Shown here: positions 41,175-48,432 of the stretch, in pieces | Position numbering within the stretch: position 1 is the first letter of the stretch | Layout: every line of letters begins with the position of its first letter | Source: Symbiodinium natans | Lineage: Eukaryota; Sar; Dinophyceae; Suessiales; Symbiodiniaceae | DNA length: 64,000 bases | NCBI GenBank assembly: GCA_905221605.1 | Contig: CAJNDS010001979.1 | Coordinates: 651,203 to 715,202, forward strand | Direction: 5' to 3' | Made by a program: the position numbers and the translations under genes | The notes under the pieces: generated by a model | The model's database searches: none | Told to the model about the DNA's origin: nothing | Seen by the model: the letters and a program-made list of their open reading frames with translations, nothing else

Positions 41175-41213
41175 GGGCGAATCGACAAGTGGCAACTCTT
41201 GGACCCCGGGGGG
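41175..41213 (+). CDS. Mini-exon, GRIDKWQLLDPGG
   Basis: CGCGCCAG acceptor, frame GRIDKWQLLDPGG, donor GTGTTC. Confidence 0.48.
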
Positions 41214-41596
41214 GTGTTCAGGGTTCAGGGTTTAGGGTTTAGGGTTTAGGGTTTAGGGGGGTTACCGGCGTTCGTGTGACCAGCATAACAGCCTACTAGG
41301 TCGGTCGGCGAAAGCTGGGGCTCAGGATTTGGGATTTGGGGCTTCCCTAAACCCTAAACCCTAAACCCTAAACCCTAAACCCTGAACCCTGAACCCTAAA
41401 CCCTATAAACCCTAAACCCTAAGATGAGTTGCGACCTTGGCTCATGGGACTCTGCCTCGGACCCCTAAGGCTGTGCCCTTGGCTTTCGGGATCCTTCGCA
41501 AGATTCCTAAGGGAATACAAGGGCCATATGAGGAAGACCTAGGGGAACAACCTCAGTAGGGTTTAGGCTTTAAGGTTGAGGGTTCAGGGTTTGTAG

Positions 41597-41629
41597 TCCC
41601 TTGATGGGCAGCGCGATGGCTGCTTTGAG
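41597..41629 (+). CDS. Mini-exon, SLDGQRDGCFE
   Basis: TTTGTAG acceptor, frame SLDGQRDGCFE, GC donor GCTTCG at 41630. Only 33 bases; other frames are open. Confidence 0.4.
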
Positions 41630-41671
41630 GCTTCGGGGCTTACGTCTTCGCCGCATCGGGCACACGACCTG

Positions 41672-41770
41672 GGGATGTTCTCTTTTATACTAACAGTCCT
41701 TATTAGCCAGTGTAATAGGGGGTACTATAATCCTTATTATGGACTGGTAGTATAAGGGGGAAAATCCCAA
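41672..41770. repeat. Fold-back element, family A copy
   Basis: GGGATGTTCTCTTTTATACTAA and TAGTATAAGGGGGAAAATCCCAA arms. It ends 15 bases before the exon at 41785. Confidence 0.7.
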
Positions 41771-41784
41771 AGCGTCCCCTCAAG

Positions 41785-41819
41785 TATGTCGTAGAGTCCA
41801 ACAAGGCCGAAAGGGACAG
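41785..41819 (+). CDS. Mini-exon, YVVESNKAERD
   Basis: CCCTCAAG acceptor, frame YVVESNKAERD, donor GTGTGC at 41820. Joins in phase to 41918. Confidence 0.52.
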
Positions 41820-41917
41820 GTGTGCATTTCTTTTGTTCACTTCCCGGGGGGGGGGGGGGGGGGGCACAATTTGGGTCTCAGATTCGTGATGCTTTGGGCT
41901 ATCGAAACAAGCTCCAG

Positions 41918-41946
41918 GGAGTTCCTGTTGCAGCACCCCCCGAACT
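41918..41946 (+). CDS. Mini-exon, EFLLQHPPN
   Basis: GCTCCAG acceptor, 29 bases, frame EFLLQHPPN, strong donor GTAAGC. In phase with 41819 but not with 42162, so another exon or a different join is needed. Confidence 0.42.
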
Positions 41947-42020
41947 GTAAGCCCGGATAGGGCCCCCAAAACCCTAAAACGAAGCTCAGGGCCCCCGAAA
42001 CCCGAAGAAGCCCCCAAACT

Positions 42021-42108
42021 CCTCTAAACCCTAAACCCTAAACCCTAAACCCTAAACCCTAAACCCTAAACCCTAAACCCTAAACCCTAAACCCTAAACC
42101 CTAAACCC
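42021..42108. repeat. Telomere-type array (CCCTAAA)n
   Basis: About twelve perfect units upstream of the exon at 42162. Confidence 0.9.
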
Positions 42109-42161
42109 TCAAAAACTTAAAAAAGCTACCCAACGCCACACAATGCTGCCCTCCACCACAG

Positions 42162-42241
42162 GATCTTTTGAAGGCCATGGACCAGCCTCCCGAGAACGAG
42201 GAGGACGCCCGGAAGATGTTTCGAGGGAAGCCCTATGAAGG
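42162..42241 (+). CDS. Exon, DLLKAMDQPPENEEDARK
   Basis: CACCACAG acceptor, frame DLLKAMDQPPENEEDARK then MFRGKPYE, donor GTGCAG. High GC3; C-strand array upstream and G-strand block downstream. Unrecognised. Confidence 0.65.
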
Positions 42242-42301
42242 GTGCAGTGTTTAGGGTTTAGGGTTTAGGATTTCGGGTTTCGGGTTTCGGGTTTAGGGTT
42301 T

Positions 42302-42390
42302 GGGGTGTTCCCCTTATACTAACAGTCCTCAATAGGGATTCTTACCACCGATTAGAATCCCTATGAAGGACTGTTCGTATCAGGGGGCAA
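42302..42390. repeat. Fold-back element, family A copy
   Basis: GGGGTGTTCCCCTTATACTAA left; GGACTGTTCGTATCAGGGGG right. Confidence 0.65.
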
Positions 42391-42434
42391 GCCTTGCTGC
42401 CGTACTAGTACCTTGAAATAAACTCGCCTCGTAG

Positions 42435-42472
42435 GCCAAACGGTTCATCGTCCTTACAGCCCGGCGCTACAC
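42435..42472 (+). CDS. Mini-exon, AKRFIVLTARRYTP
   Basis: CTCGTAG acceptor, frame AKRFIVLTARRYTP, then CCCTAAA-type repeats. The donor is unclear. Confidence 0.42.
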
Positions 42473-42566
42473 CCCTAAACTTGCCCTAAACCCTAAACCC
42501 TAAACCCTAAACCCTAAACCCTAAACCCTTAACCCTAAACCCTAAACCCTGCACCTTAAACCCCTC

Positions 42567-42625
42567 ATGCACATGCTTGGTGAAAGACGATCTCTGTATG
42601 CCGGGGCGTATATTGCGTTGTGCAG
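42567..42625 (+). CDS. Exon, HMLGERRSLYAGAYIALC
   Basis: Frame MHMLGERRSLYAGAYIALC with donor GTACGT at 42626. In phase with 42717. Acceptor not evident. Confidence 0.55.
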
Positions 42626-42716
42626 GTACGTGATAGAATCCCTTAAGGGGTATATGGGGGATATAAGGTGCCTAATTCCCCTTTTCCCGGGGTGAAATGC
42701 ACTAAATCACCACGAG

Positions 42717-42777
42717 TGCTGCAGAGGATGACTTGGACGAAACCTTTGCTGCACCTCGGTGGGCAAAATGGATGTGG
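42717..42777 (+). CDS. Exon, AAEDDLDETFAAPRWAKW
   Basis: CACGAG acceptor completing a Ser codon; frame AAEDDLDETFAAPRWAKW then MW, GC donor GCAGGG. Acidic then Trp-rich. Unrecognised. Confidence 0.58.
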
Positions 42778-43095
42778 GCAGGGGGGGCGGGGCGTTTGGG
42801 TTGGGGTGGCTTAGGGTTTAGGGTTTGGGGTTTAGGGTTTAGGGTTTAGGGTTCAAGGGGTTTAGGGTTAGGGTTTAGGGTCAGAGGGCTTCAGGGCTGG
42901 AAGGCTGGAAGTCGGACTAGATCTCCTCTTGGGAAGTTGGGGCTTAGGGGGCTCAGGATCTAAACCCTCAACCCTAAACCCTGAGCCCTAACCCCTAAAC
43001 CCTAAACCCTAAACCCTAACCCCTAAACCCTAACCCCTAAACCCTAAACCCTAAACCCTAAACCCTAAACCCTAAACCGGGGCTTAGGGGTTCAG

Positions 43096-43134
43096 CTTTG
43101 GATTTCGAGGGCGAAAGCCGGGACCAGGCTGCTC
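43096..43134 (+). CDS. Mini-exon with GTAAGG donor, frame ambiguous
   Basis: GGTTCAG acceptor and GTAAGG donor. Frames LDFEGESRDQAA and LWISRAKAGTRLL are open; the second is in phase with 42777. Confidence 0.48.
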
Positions 43135-43139
43135 GTAAG

Positions 43140-43540
43140 GGTTTTCAGGGTTAAGGGTTTTGGGGTTTTGGGTTGTAGGGTTTAGGGTTTATGGGTTTAG
43201 GGTTTTAGGGTTTTAGGGTTTTGGGGTTTAGGGGTTTAGGGTTTAGGGTTTAGGGTTCAGGGTTTTAGGGTTTTAGGGTTTTAGGGTTTTAGGGTTTTAG
43301 GGTTTTAGGGTTTTAGGGTTTTAGGGTTTTGGGGTTTAGGGTTTAGGGCTTAGGGTTTAGGGTTTTAGGGTTTAGGATTGTAGGGTTTAGGGTTTGGGGT
43401 TTTAGGGTTTTGGGGTTTAGGGTTTCGGGCTTAGGGCTTAGGGTTTAGGGTTTAGGTTTGTACGGTTTAGGGTTTAGGGTTTTAGTGTTTTAGGGTTTAA
43501 GGCTTATGGTTTTAGGGTTTAGGGTTTTTAGGGTTGTAGG
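43140..43540. repeat. Variant array with TTTTAGGG units
   Basis: Long G-strand array where TTTTAGGG (8-mer) predominates (about ten in a row near 43258-43330), mixed with TTTAGGG and TTTTGGGG. The 8-mer is the Chlamydomonas-type telomere unit, but here it is a local variant. Confidence 0.85.
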
Positions 43541-43633
43541 GTTTCGGCTTTAGGGGTGATCTTTTGTATTTACACCTTGTTGGGTTTAAGAGGATTATGA
43601 TTTGGGAGTATGTTTCAGACGATTTTTTCTCAG

Positions 43634-43675
43634 GGCCCTCCTATACTTCTTTAAGACAAAACCGGCCTCCACCCC
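43634..43675 (+). CDS. Candidate mini-exon, ALLYFFKTKPAS
   Basis: Pyrimidine-rich TTTTTTCTCAG acceptor then frame ALLYFFKTKPAS. Alternatively it starts at 43619. Unrecognised. Confidence 0.35.
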
Positions 43676-43739
43676 AAACCTAAACATCCGAAACCCTAAG
43701 CCGGGCAGGACCTGAGCCCCCATTTATATCCCCTTGGTT

Positions 43740-43990
43740 GCGGGTTAGGGTTTAGGGGTTTAGGGGTTTAGGGTTTAGGGTTTAGAGTTTGGGGGTTTAG
43801 GGGTTTTGGGGTTCAGGGGTTCAGGGGTTTAGGGGTTTTGGGGTTTAGGGGTTTAGGAGTTTCGGGTTTTGGGGTTTTGGGGTTTTGGGGTTCAGGGGTT
43901 TAGGGGTTTAGGGGTTTAGGGGTTCAGGGGTTTAGGGGTTGGGGGTTTAGGGGTTTTGGGGTTTCGGGTTTGGGGTTGGGGCTGGGGATT
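43740..43990. repeat. Variant array with TTTAGGGG units
   Basis: About 25 units with an extra G (GGTTTAGGGG) plus TTCAGGGG and TTTTGGGG variants. Strong G-quadruplex potential. Confidence 0.85.
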
Positions 43991-44099
43991 TTGGGGGTTA
44001 GGGTTCAGGGGTTTAGAACTTTGAGGCTTAGGGCTTAAGGGGTTCAGGCTTCGGTTTTCTTTTTGTATTTTGGGTTGGGGGGTGGGGGGTGGGGGGGGG

Positions 44100-44227
44100 A
44101 CCCTCCTGAATGCTCAACGCGGAAAGGAGATCAACACCAGCCGAAGTGGCTGGATCACTTGGGAGGACATGGGGTTGGGGGGTCGAAACAGCATTCGGGG
44201 TGTCGAGCCTTTGGTTCCTGTAGTCAG
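44100..44227 (+). CDS. Exon with EF-hand-like loop
   Basis: Frame NAQRGKEINTSRSGWITWED, MGLGGRNSIRGVEPL, VPVV with donor GTTTGG at 44228. The 12-residue stretch NTSRSGWITWED fits a degenerate EF-hand loop (N1, S3, S5, G6, I8, D12), so weak or lost calcium binding is possible. A second frame is also open. Confidence 0.52.
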
Positions 44228-44254
44228 GTTTGGCTTAGGGTTTGGGATGGTTTA

Positions 44255-44320
44255 GGGTTTATAAGGTTTATGAGGTTTATAAGGTTTATAAGGTTTATAA
44301 GGTTTATAAGGTTTAGGGTT
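44255..44320. repeat. Variant array TTTATAAGG
   Basis: Six 9-mers GGTTTATAA following the EF-hand-like exon, a third local variant unit. Confidence 0.85.
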
Positions 44321-44343
44321 TTTGAGGTTTAGGGGTGATATAG

Positions 44344-44409
44344 TCCTACAAGGAGGAAGACCGAGCCGATAAGGAGAACCCCGATATCAGGAAAATACCC
44401 ATTTGGGGC
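44344..44409 (+). CDS. Exon, SYKEEDRADKENPDIRK
   Basis: GATATAG acceptor, frame SYKEEDRADKENPDIRK then IPIWG, followed by a CCCTAAA array. Charged; unrecognised. Confidence 0.52.
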
Positions 44410-44410
44410 G

Positions 44411-44479
44411 GCTAAACCCTAAACCCTAAACCCTAAACCCTAAACCCTAAACCCTAAACCCTAAACCCTAAACCCTAAA
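44411..44479. repeat. Telomere-type array (CCCTAAA)n
   Basis: Nine to ten perfect units. Confidence 0.9.
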
Positions 44480-44496
44480 GACTCTAAGCCTTGGGC

Positions 44497-44610
44497 GCCC
44501 AGCGCTATCCTTTTACCCTCTTTTTGGTTCAAGGTTCCTCAAAATAAGTAACCAGCCAAAGGGTGCCCTTTTTTTGTTATAAGAAGGTTTTTGGGCTACC
44601 AAGAATCAGG
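44497..44610. repeat. Fold-back element, family G copy
   Basis: CTTTTTGGTTCAAGGTTCC left; AAAGGGTGCCCTTTTTTTGTTA and AAGGTTTTTGGGCTACCAAG right. Confidence 0.6.
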
Positions 44611-44777
44611 CTAGTCCGGCGATCACTCCATCTAGTTGGGGGGTTCTAATTTTGGTTTTGGAGCTACTGAATGTTCTTCCAAAAGAAAAGGATGCAACCT
44701 AAGCCCTACAAGCCCCTAAACCCTAACAAAAACGAAGCCCTCTACAGCTCAAAGTGCAAAAGGCTGCGAGGTCTGAG

Positions 44778-44839
44778 ATTTGGTGATTGGCGGCTTTGAG
44801 GCATTTCCGTGGCTCAGTATTTGGGCTGAAACCAGTCGG
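44778..44839 (+). CDS. Candidate exon, LVIGGFEAFPWLSIWAET
   Basis: GTCTGAG acceptor, frame LVIGGFEAFPWLSIWAETSR, GT of a TTTAGGG-type unit as donor. Hydrophobic. Unrecognised. Confidence 0.42.
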
Positions 44840-44977
44840 GTTTAGGGCTCAGGGCACGTTGAGGTGAGCGGTAAACCCAATGTAAACCCATCTAAGCCGT
44901 AACCCGCCCCAAGTCAACTCCCCCCTGAGCCCTAAACCCTAAACCCCAAACCCTAAACCCTAAACCCTAAACCCCAG

Positions 44978-45034
44978 TGGACTGCGCCAGGAGTTCGCGG
45001 CCGAGATGTCAGAACGCGTGGAGAACGCCTGCCG
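44978..45034 (+). CDS. Exon, GLRQEFAAEMSERVENAC
   Basis: ACCCCAG acceptor at the end of a CCCTAAA block, frame GLRQEFAAEMSERVENAC, textbook donor GTGAGT at 45035. Confidence 0.7.
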
Positions 45035-46433
45035 GTGAGTCCACAAGATGACTCGCTGGTGTCAGATGTGCACCGAAAGGGTTTAGGGTTTGGGTTTAGG
45101 GTTTTGGGTTTAGGGTTTAGGGTTTAGGGTTTATTATTTATTAGGGTTTAGGGTTTAGGGTTTGGGGCCGTTTGGGGTTTAGGGTTTTGGGTTTACGGTT
45201 TAGGGGTCGTAAGGCTTCAACTAGCAAGTTTAGGCACTCCATCCTGCGTGTCTCTTGAGGTGTAGGGTTTCCATTTTCCTTTTGGAAGGGGAGCTCTGTC
45301 ATCGTCTCCATTATGGCTTTAGGGTTCGGGTTTAGGGTTTAGGGTTTAGGGTTTAGGGTTTAGGGTTTAGGGTATAGGGTTCATCATTTATTTGGGCTTA
45401 AGGTTCAGGATTTGGGGTATTTAGGGTTTAGGGCTTAGGGTTTAGGATTTGGGGATGAGACGGCTCCGAATTTTTGGCATGCTTCGTAGTCATAGTGCTT
45501 TCGGAGCCGAGTCTTTTGATCATTGCATGGCACACTTCAAGTTTCATGCCCTAAACCCTATAAACCCTATAAACCCTATAAACCCTAAACCCTAAACCCT
45601 ATAAACCCTAAACCCTAAACCCTTGCAGCAGATGTAGCTCAGCCGCGCCGGAGCAATTGTACAGGATGCTGGCCGGATGCCCCGCCTTCACTTCCCGCAA
45701 GAAAATCGGCCAACCGAGGGGTTGTGCCCTGAACTCTGGACCCTAAACCCTCCCAAGCCTTGCCCCTGCGTCAGGCTTCCTCCGCCGTGGCCGCGGAGCC
45801 TCGCTGAGAGGGGCACAAAGAGAGGAGACAGTCGGAGACGCGCCTGGCTTTACGGCTTTACGGCTTTAGGGGGTAGGGTTTACGGCTTGGGGTTGAGAAG
45901 GTTAGGCGTTTTGGCTCTTGGGAGATTCTGGGAGATTTGTTTGAAAAAATCCCTTCTTGTCGTTGAGGGACTTTTTTGGCTCGAGCCGCATCTCGATCTT
46001 CGAAATGCTCGTCCTACACCATGGTTGTACCCCTGCAGCACCTCTTCAGGCTGCTTGCTTGGGGGTTGAATGCAACAAGAAAACTCCTATGGACCCGAAG
46101 CCCGAACCCCAAGCGCTGACCCTAAGCCTTATACCCCTGCTAACACTAAGCCGAAGCAGATTTCATAACGTAGGGGTCGGAATCTGTGGAAATGCTATTA
46201 CTTTTCGGTTCCTACTATCATAACCCCCTTAAACACCCGATTCTAATTACCAAGGCCCCTTTGTTTATCCAAGGCCAGGGTTTCGGGTTTAGGCTTTAGG
46301 GGAGGTATCCCGGGAGCGCAATGACCTGAAAACGGAGCCGTACCTCCGTGATATTGAACTCCCAACAAACGATTCCACGACAATACGAGAGTTATTTGAT
46401 CCTCGAACGGGAAGAATGCAGAAGCCTAGATAG
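44978..46433 (+). CDS. Unrecognised gene, six-exon model
   Basis: Exons 44978-45034, 45460-45540, 45629-45720, 45775-45841, 45968-46034 and 46305-46433 give one frame, the first three junctions with GTGAGT, GTTTCA and GTTGTG donors, the later ones through GC donors. The last exon ends in TAG. The stretch DFFGSSRISIFEML near 45970 faintly resembles the pore-helix region of voltage-gated cation channels of protists, but not enough to name it. True start not found; one or more of the exons between 41.8 and 44.9 kb may belong here. Confidence 0.5.
45460..45540 (+). CDS. Exon, RLRIFGMLRSHSAFGAES
   Basis: GATGAG acceptor completing an Arg codon from 45034; frame RLRIFGMLRSHSAFGAES then FDHCMAHF; donor GTTTCA at 45541. 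Followed by C-strand repeats. Confidence 0.6.
45629..45720 (+). CDS. Exon, SSAAPEQLYRMLAGCPAF
   Basis: CCTTGCAG acceptor ending a CCCTAAA block; frame CSSAAPEQLYRMLAGCPAF then TSRKKIGQPR; donor GTTGTG. Confidence 0.65.
45775..45841 (+). CDS. Exon, FLRRGRGASLRGAQREET
   Basis: TGCGTCAG acceptor, completes a Gly codon from 45720, frame FLRRGRGASLRGAQREET then VGD, GC donor likely. Confidence 0.52.
45968..46034 (+). CDS. Exon, DFFGSSRISIFEMLVLHH
   Basis: GTTGAG acceptor, frame DFFGSSRISIFEMLVLHH then GCTP with high GC3, possible GC donor (GCAGCA). Frame stays open further. Confidence 0.48.
46305..46433 (+). CDS. Terminal exon, ends MQKPR then TAG
   Basis: GGGGAG acceptor; 42 codons (VSRERNDLKTEPYLRDIE, LPTNDSTTIRELFDPRTG, RMQKPR) followed by TAG at 46431-46433. 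Strong coding character. No telomere unit follows for about 80 bases, in line with a 3' UTR. Confidence 0.62.
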   Translation, partial: VSRERNDLKTEPYLRDIELPTNDSTTIRELFDPRTGRMQKPR

Positions 46434-46553
46434 ATCCTAATCCTGTAAACGTGGCCCAAACTACCCAAAATCAAACTCTCTTTCGAAGCACATGGGTATT
46501 TTTTCAACCCTGAACCCCAAACCCTAAACCCTGAACCCTAAACCCTAAACAAG

Positions 46554-46673
46554 AGTTTGTGAGGAGCAGAGTCGAAACCCACAACTGCCTGTGCGTCTCC
46601 GCAACTTTTTTCGCCAGCGCTGGCCGGTGGAGATACAGAGCGGAGGGCTGCCAATCGGAGAGAGGGAAATCGG
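46554..46673 (+). CDS. Candidate exon, VCEEQSRNPQLPVRLRNF
   Basis: AACAAG acceptor, frame VCEEQSRNPQLPVRLRNF, FRQRWPVEIQSGGLPIGE, REI, donor GTTTAG that starts a telomere-type block. Another + frame is open too. Confidence 0.48.
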
Positions 46674-47030
46674 GTTTAGGGTTTAGGGTTTGGGGGTTTA
46701 GGGGTTTAGGGGTTGAGGGGTTGAGGGGTTTAGGGGTTTAGGGGTTTAGGTGTTTAGGGGTTTAGGGGTGTAGGGGTTTAGGGGTTTAGGGGTTTAGAGA
46801 TTGAAGCTTGCAAGGGTTTCTGGGCTTAGGTTGCCAGTGCCCTACAGTAAACCCCAAAAAAATTGGAAACCTTTTTAAGGACAAATAGTGCTGGGATTCC
46901 CTATACTTTACTCTTAGGGATTGAGGCTATTGAGTTTCCAACTTTTTGGCTTCTACTATAGATCAAAGAAGAATGCACGTGCAGGGCCAGGGTCGCCACA
47001 GAAGGAGGTTCTGGGGCCGGTCTTTGCACT

Positions 47031-47136
47031 TTGTGGTGCTTTACTGTAACTTTAGATCCTCAGCTTTTTTTGGGTTTATTGGGCTTCCTAGTAAGGCAGC
47101 TAACAGTTTGTAGCTACCCTCCTAAGTGCAGCCAAG
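47031..47136. repeat. Dispersed repeat, family L copy 2
   Basis: See 3242-3353; ends CTAAGTGCAGCCAAG. Confidence 0.6.
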
Positions 47137-47228
47137 CGCAGAACATTCAACCCTAAACCCTAAACCCCAAACCCTGGGGCGAAGACGCGCAGACGCGCAC
47201 ACCCTACAGTGACACTTGCCTTCCATTG

Positions 47229-47308
47229 GGGTTTAGGGTTTAGGGTTTAGGGTTTGGGGTTTAGGGTTTAGGGTTTAGGGTTTAGGGTTTAGGGTTTAGG
47301 GTTTAGGG
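47229..47308. repeat. Telomere-type array (TTTAGGG)n
   Basis: About eleven units with one TTTGGGG. Confidence 0.9.
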
Positions 47309-47407
47309 CTAGGACCCCGATCAGGCCCCCTGATTCCCTTGAAAGGAGGCCTTGCAAAGCGTTCAGGGCAGCACATGACAGGTTGCAGGGTTATTTAGGC
47401 CCTTACA

Positions 47408-47570
47408 ATCACGTCCTCCTCTCCTCCTCCTCTCCTCATCCTCCTCCTCCTCTCCTCCTCTCCTCTCCTCTCCTCTCCTCTCCTCCCCTCCCCTCCCCTC
47501 TCCTCTCCTCTCCTCTCCTCCTCTCCTCTCCTCTCCTCCTCTCCTCTCCTCCTCTCCTCCTCCTCGTCCT
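47408..47570. repeat. CTCCT/CCTCTC pyrimidine tract
   Basis: 160 bases of almost pure pyrimidine (TCCTC repeats) on +. The R/E-rich open frame on the complement is an artefact. Confidence 0.9.
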
Positions 47571-47742
47571 CGCTCACGTAGGACGCACTTTTGTGAGAAG
47601 GATGTGAGACCCAGTTTTCACAGGTGGTTCAGGGCATTACGTGTCACCAAGCACTAAAGCACTGCGCAGCCATCCCCAACATGGCCCCTCGCACCCAAGC
47701 AGACAGAAAGGTTGTTTTCACGAAGCTGCAATTTTGTTGCAG

Positions 47743-47795
47743 GGCCTCGCACAGCCGAATGTGGGTGACCACCACCGCGCTGCGCCTGCTGCAGC
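47743..47795 (+). CDS. Candidate exon, ASHSRMWVTTTALRLLQ
   Basis: TTGTTGCAG acceptor, frame ASHSRMWVTTTALRLLQ, donor GTAAAT at 47796. It could be a 5' exon of the membrane gene starting at 48092 or an exon of a gene upstream. Confidence 0.42.
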
Positions 47796-48091
47796 GTAAA
47801 TGGCAGCACATAGCCCTACGGACCAGTGACCAAAATGGAGTATGTATTTCGCGCACCTGTAACCGGAGAAAACATCCCCCTACAATCAGGTTAGGCCTCG
47901 GGGGCCTGTGTTTCAGTGGTCTTTAGCCTTTACCCCGGGTATTCCACTTGTGCCTGGATTTGTTGCTCACGGGTTTGGGGTTGGGGCTAGCATGCTTGCA
48001 TGGACGTGTTTCCGTTTGAAGCGTTGATGCCCTTCCAGCAGTTTTTCAGGCTTCCGGGGTTCCTCGTAAGAGGTTTCCATCTCAAGTCGCC

Positions 48092-48432
48092 ATGTGGCCG
48101 GACGGCAATGACCAGTTCTTCTTTGCAGTATGCGCTGCGGCTGCCTTGGTGTACTGCCATGTTGTAGCGCCGGACATGCTAGCAGCTTGGAAGAAGCTTC
48201 GTAACTGCTGGCACGGGGCTTCTGGGAACCACACCGCTGACCCGAAGGGTGTGGAACAGCTGATGGAGAATTTCCGAGCGGCCAACTTGCGTTACGGCAC
48301 CGTGGTATTTTTCCACATAGACCTGGTGACCTCTCTGCATTTTTTGTGGACTTTTCTGCACGCTCCGACCATGTCTGGCGCAACGGAGTTAGCAGCCAGC
48401 ATCTGCGCTTCTCGTCATTTCTTGAGTACTGG
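48092..48432 (+). CDS. PAS-like membrane protein, exon 1 with start codon
   Basis: ATG in context CGCCATGTGG; 113 codons plus two bases. Hydrophobic stretches at residues 8-30 (FFFAVCAAAALVYCHVV) and about 70-92 (YGTVVFFHIDLVTSLHF). Ends at GTAATT (48433). The reverse-strand open frames here are shadows. Confidence 0.7.

Larger units (their letters stand above)
46434..47742. other. Interval with one candidate exon and repeats
   Basis: Contains the open segment 46554-46673, TTTAGGGG variants (46677-46800), an inverted pair GGAAACC/GGTTTCC-type fold-back (46858-46950), family L copy 2 (47031), TTTAGGG array (47229-47308) and the CTCCT tract (47408-47570). No further gene supported. Confidence 0.55.

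Noticed and set aside
45908-45920. Spliced-leader relic (TTTTGGCTC)
   Set aside because: Only nine bases match the 3' part of the dinoflagellate spliced leader as I remember it, which is within chance for 64 kb.
47395-47577. Arg/Glu-rich minus-strand protein
   Set aside because: Pure translation of the CTCCT pyrimidine tract.
47967-48383. 138-codon minus-strand frame
   Set aside because: Antisense to exon 1 of the PAS-like gene with its membrane helices.
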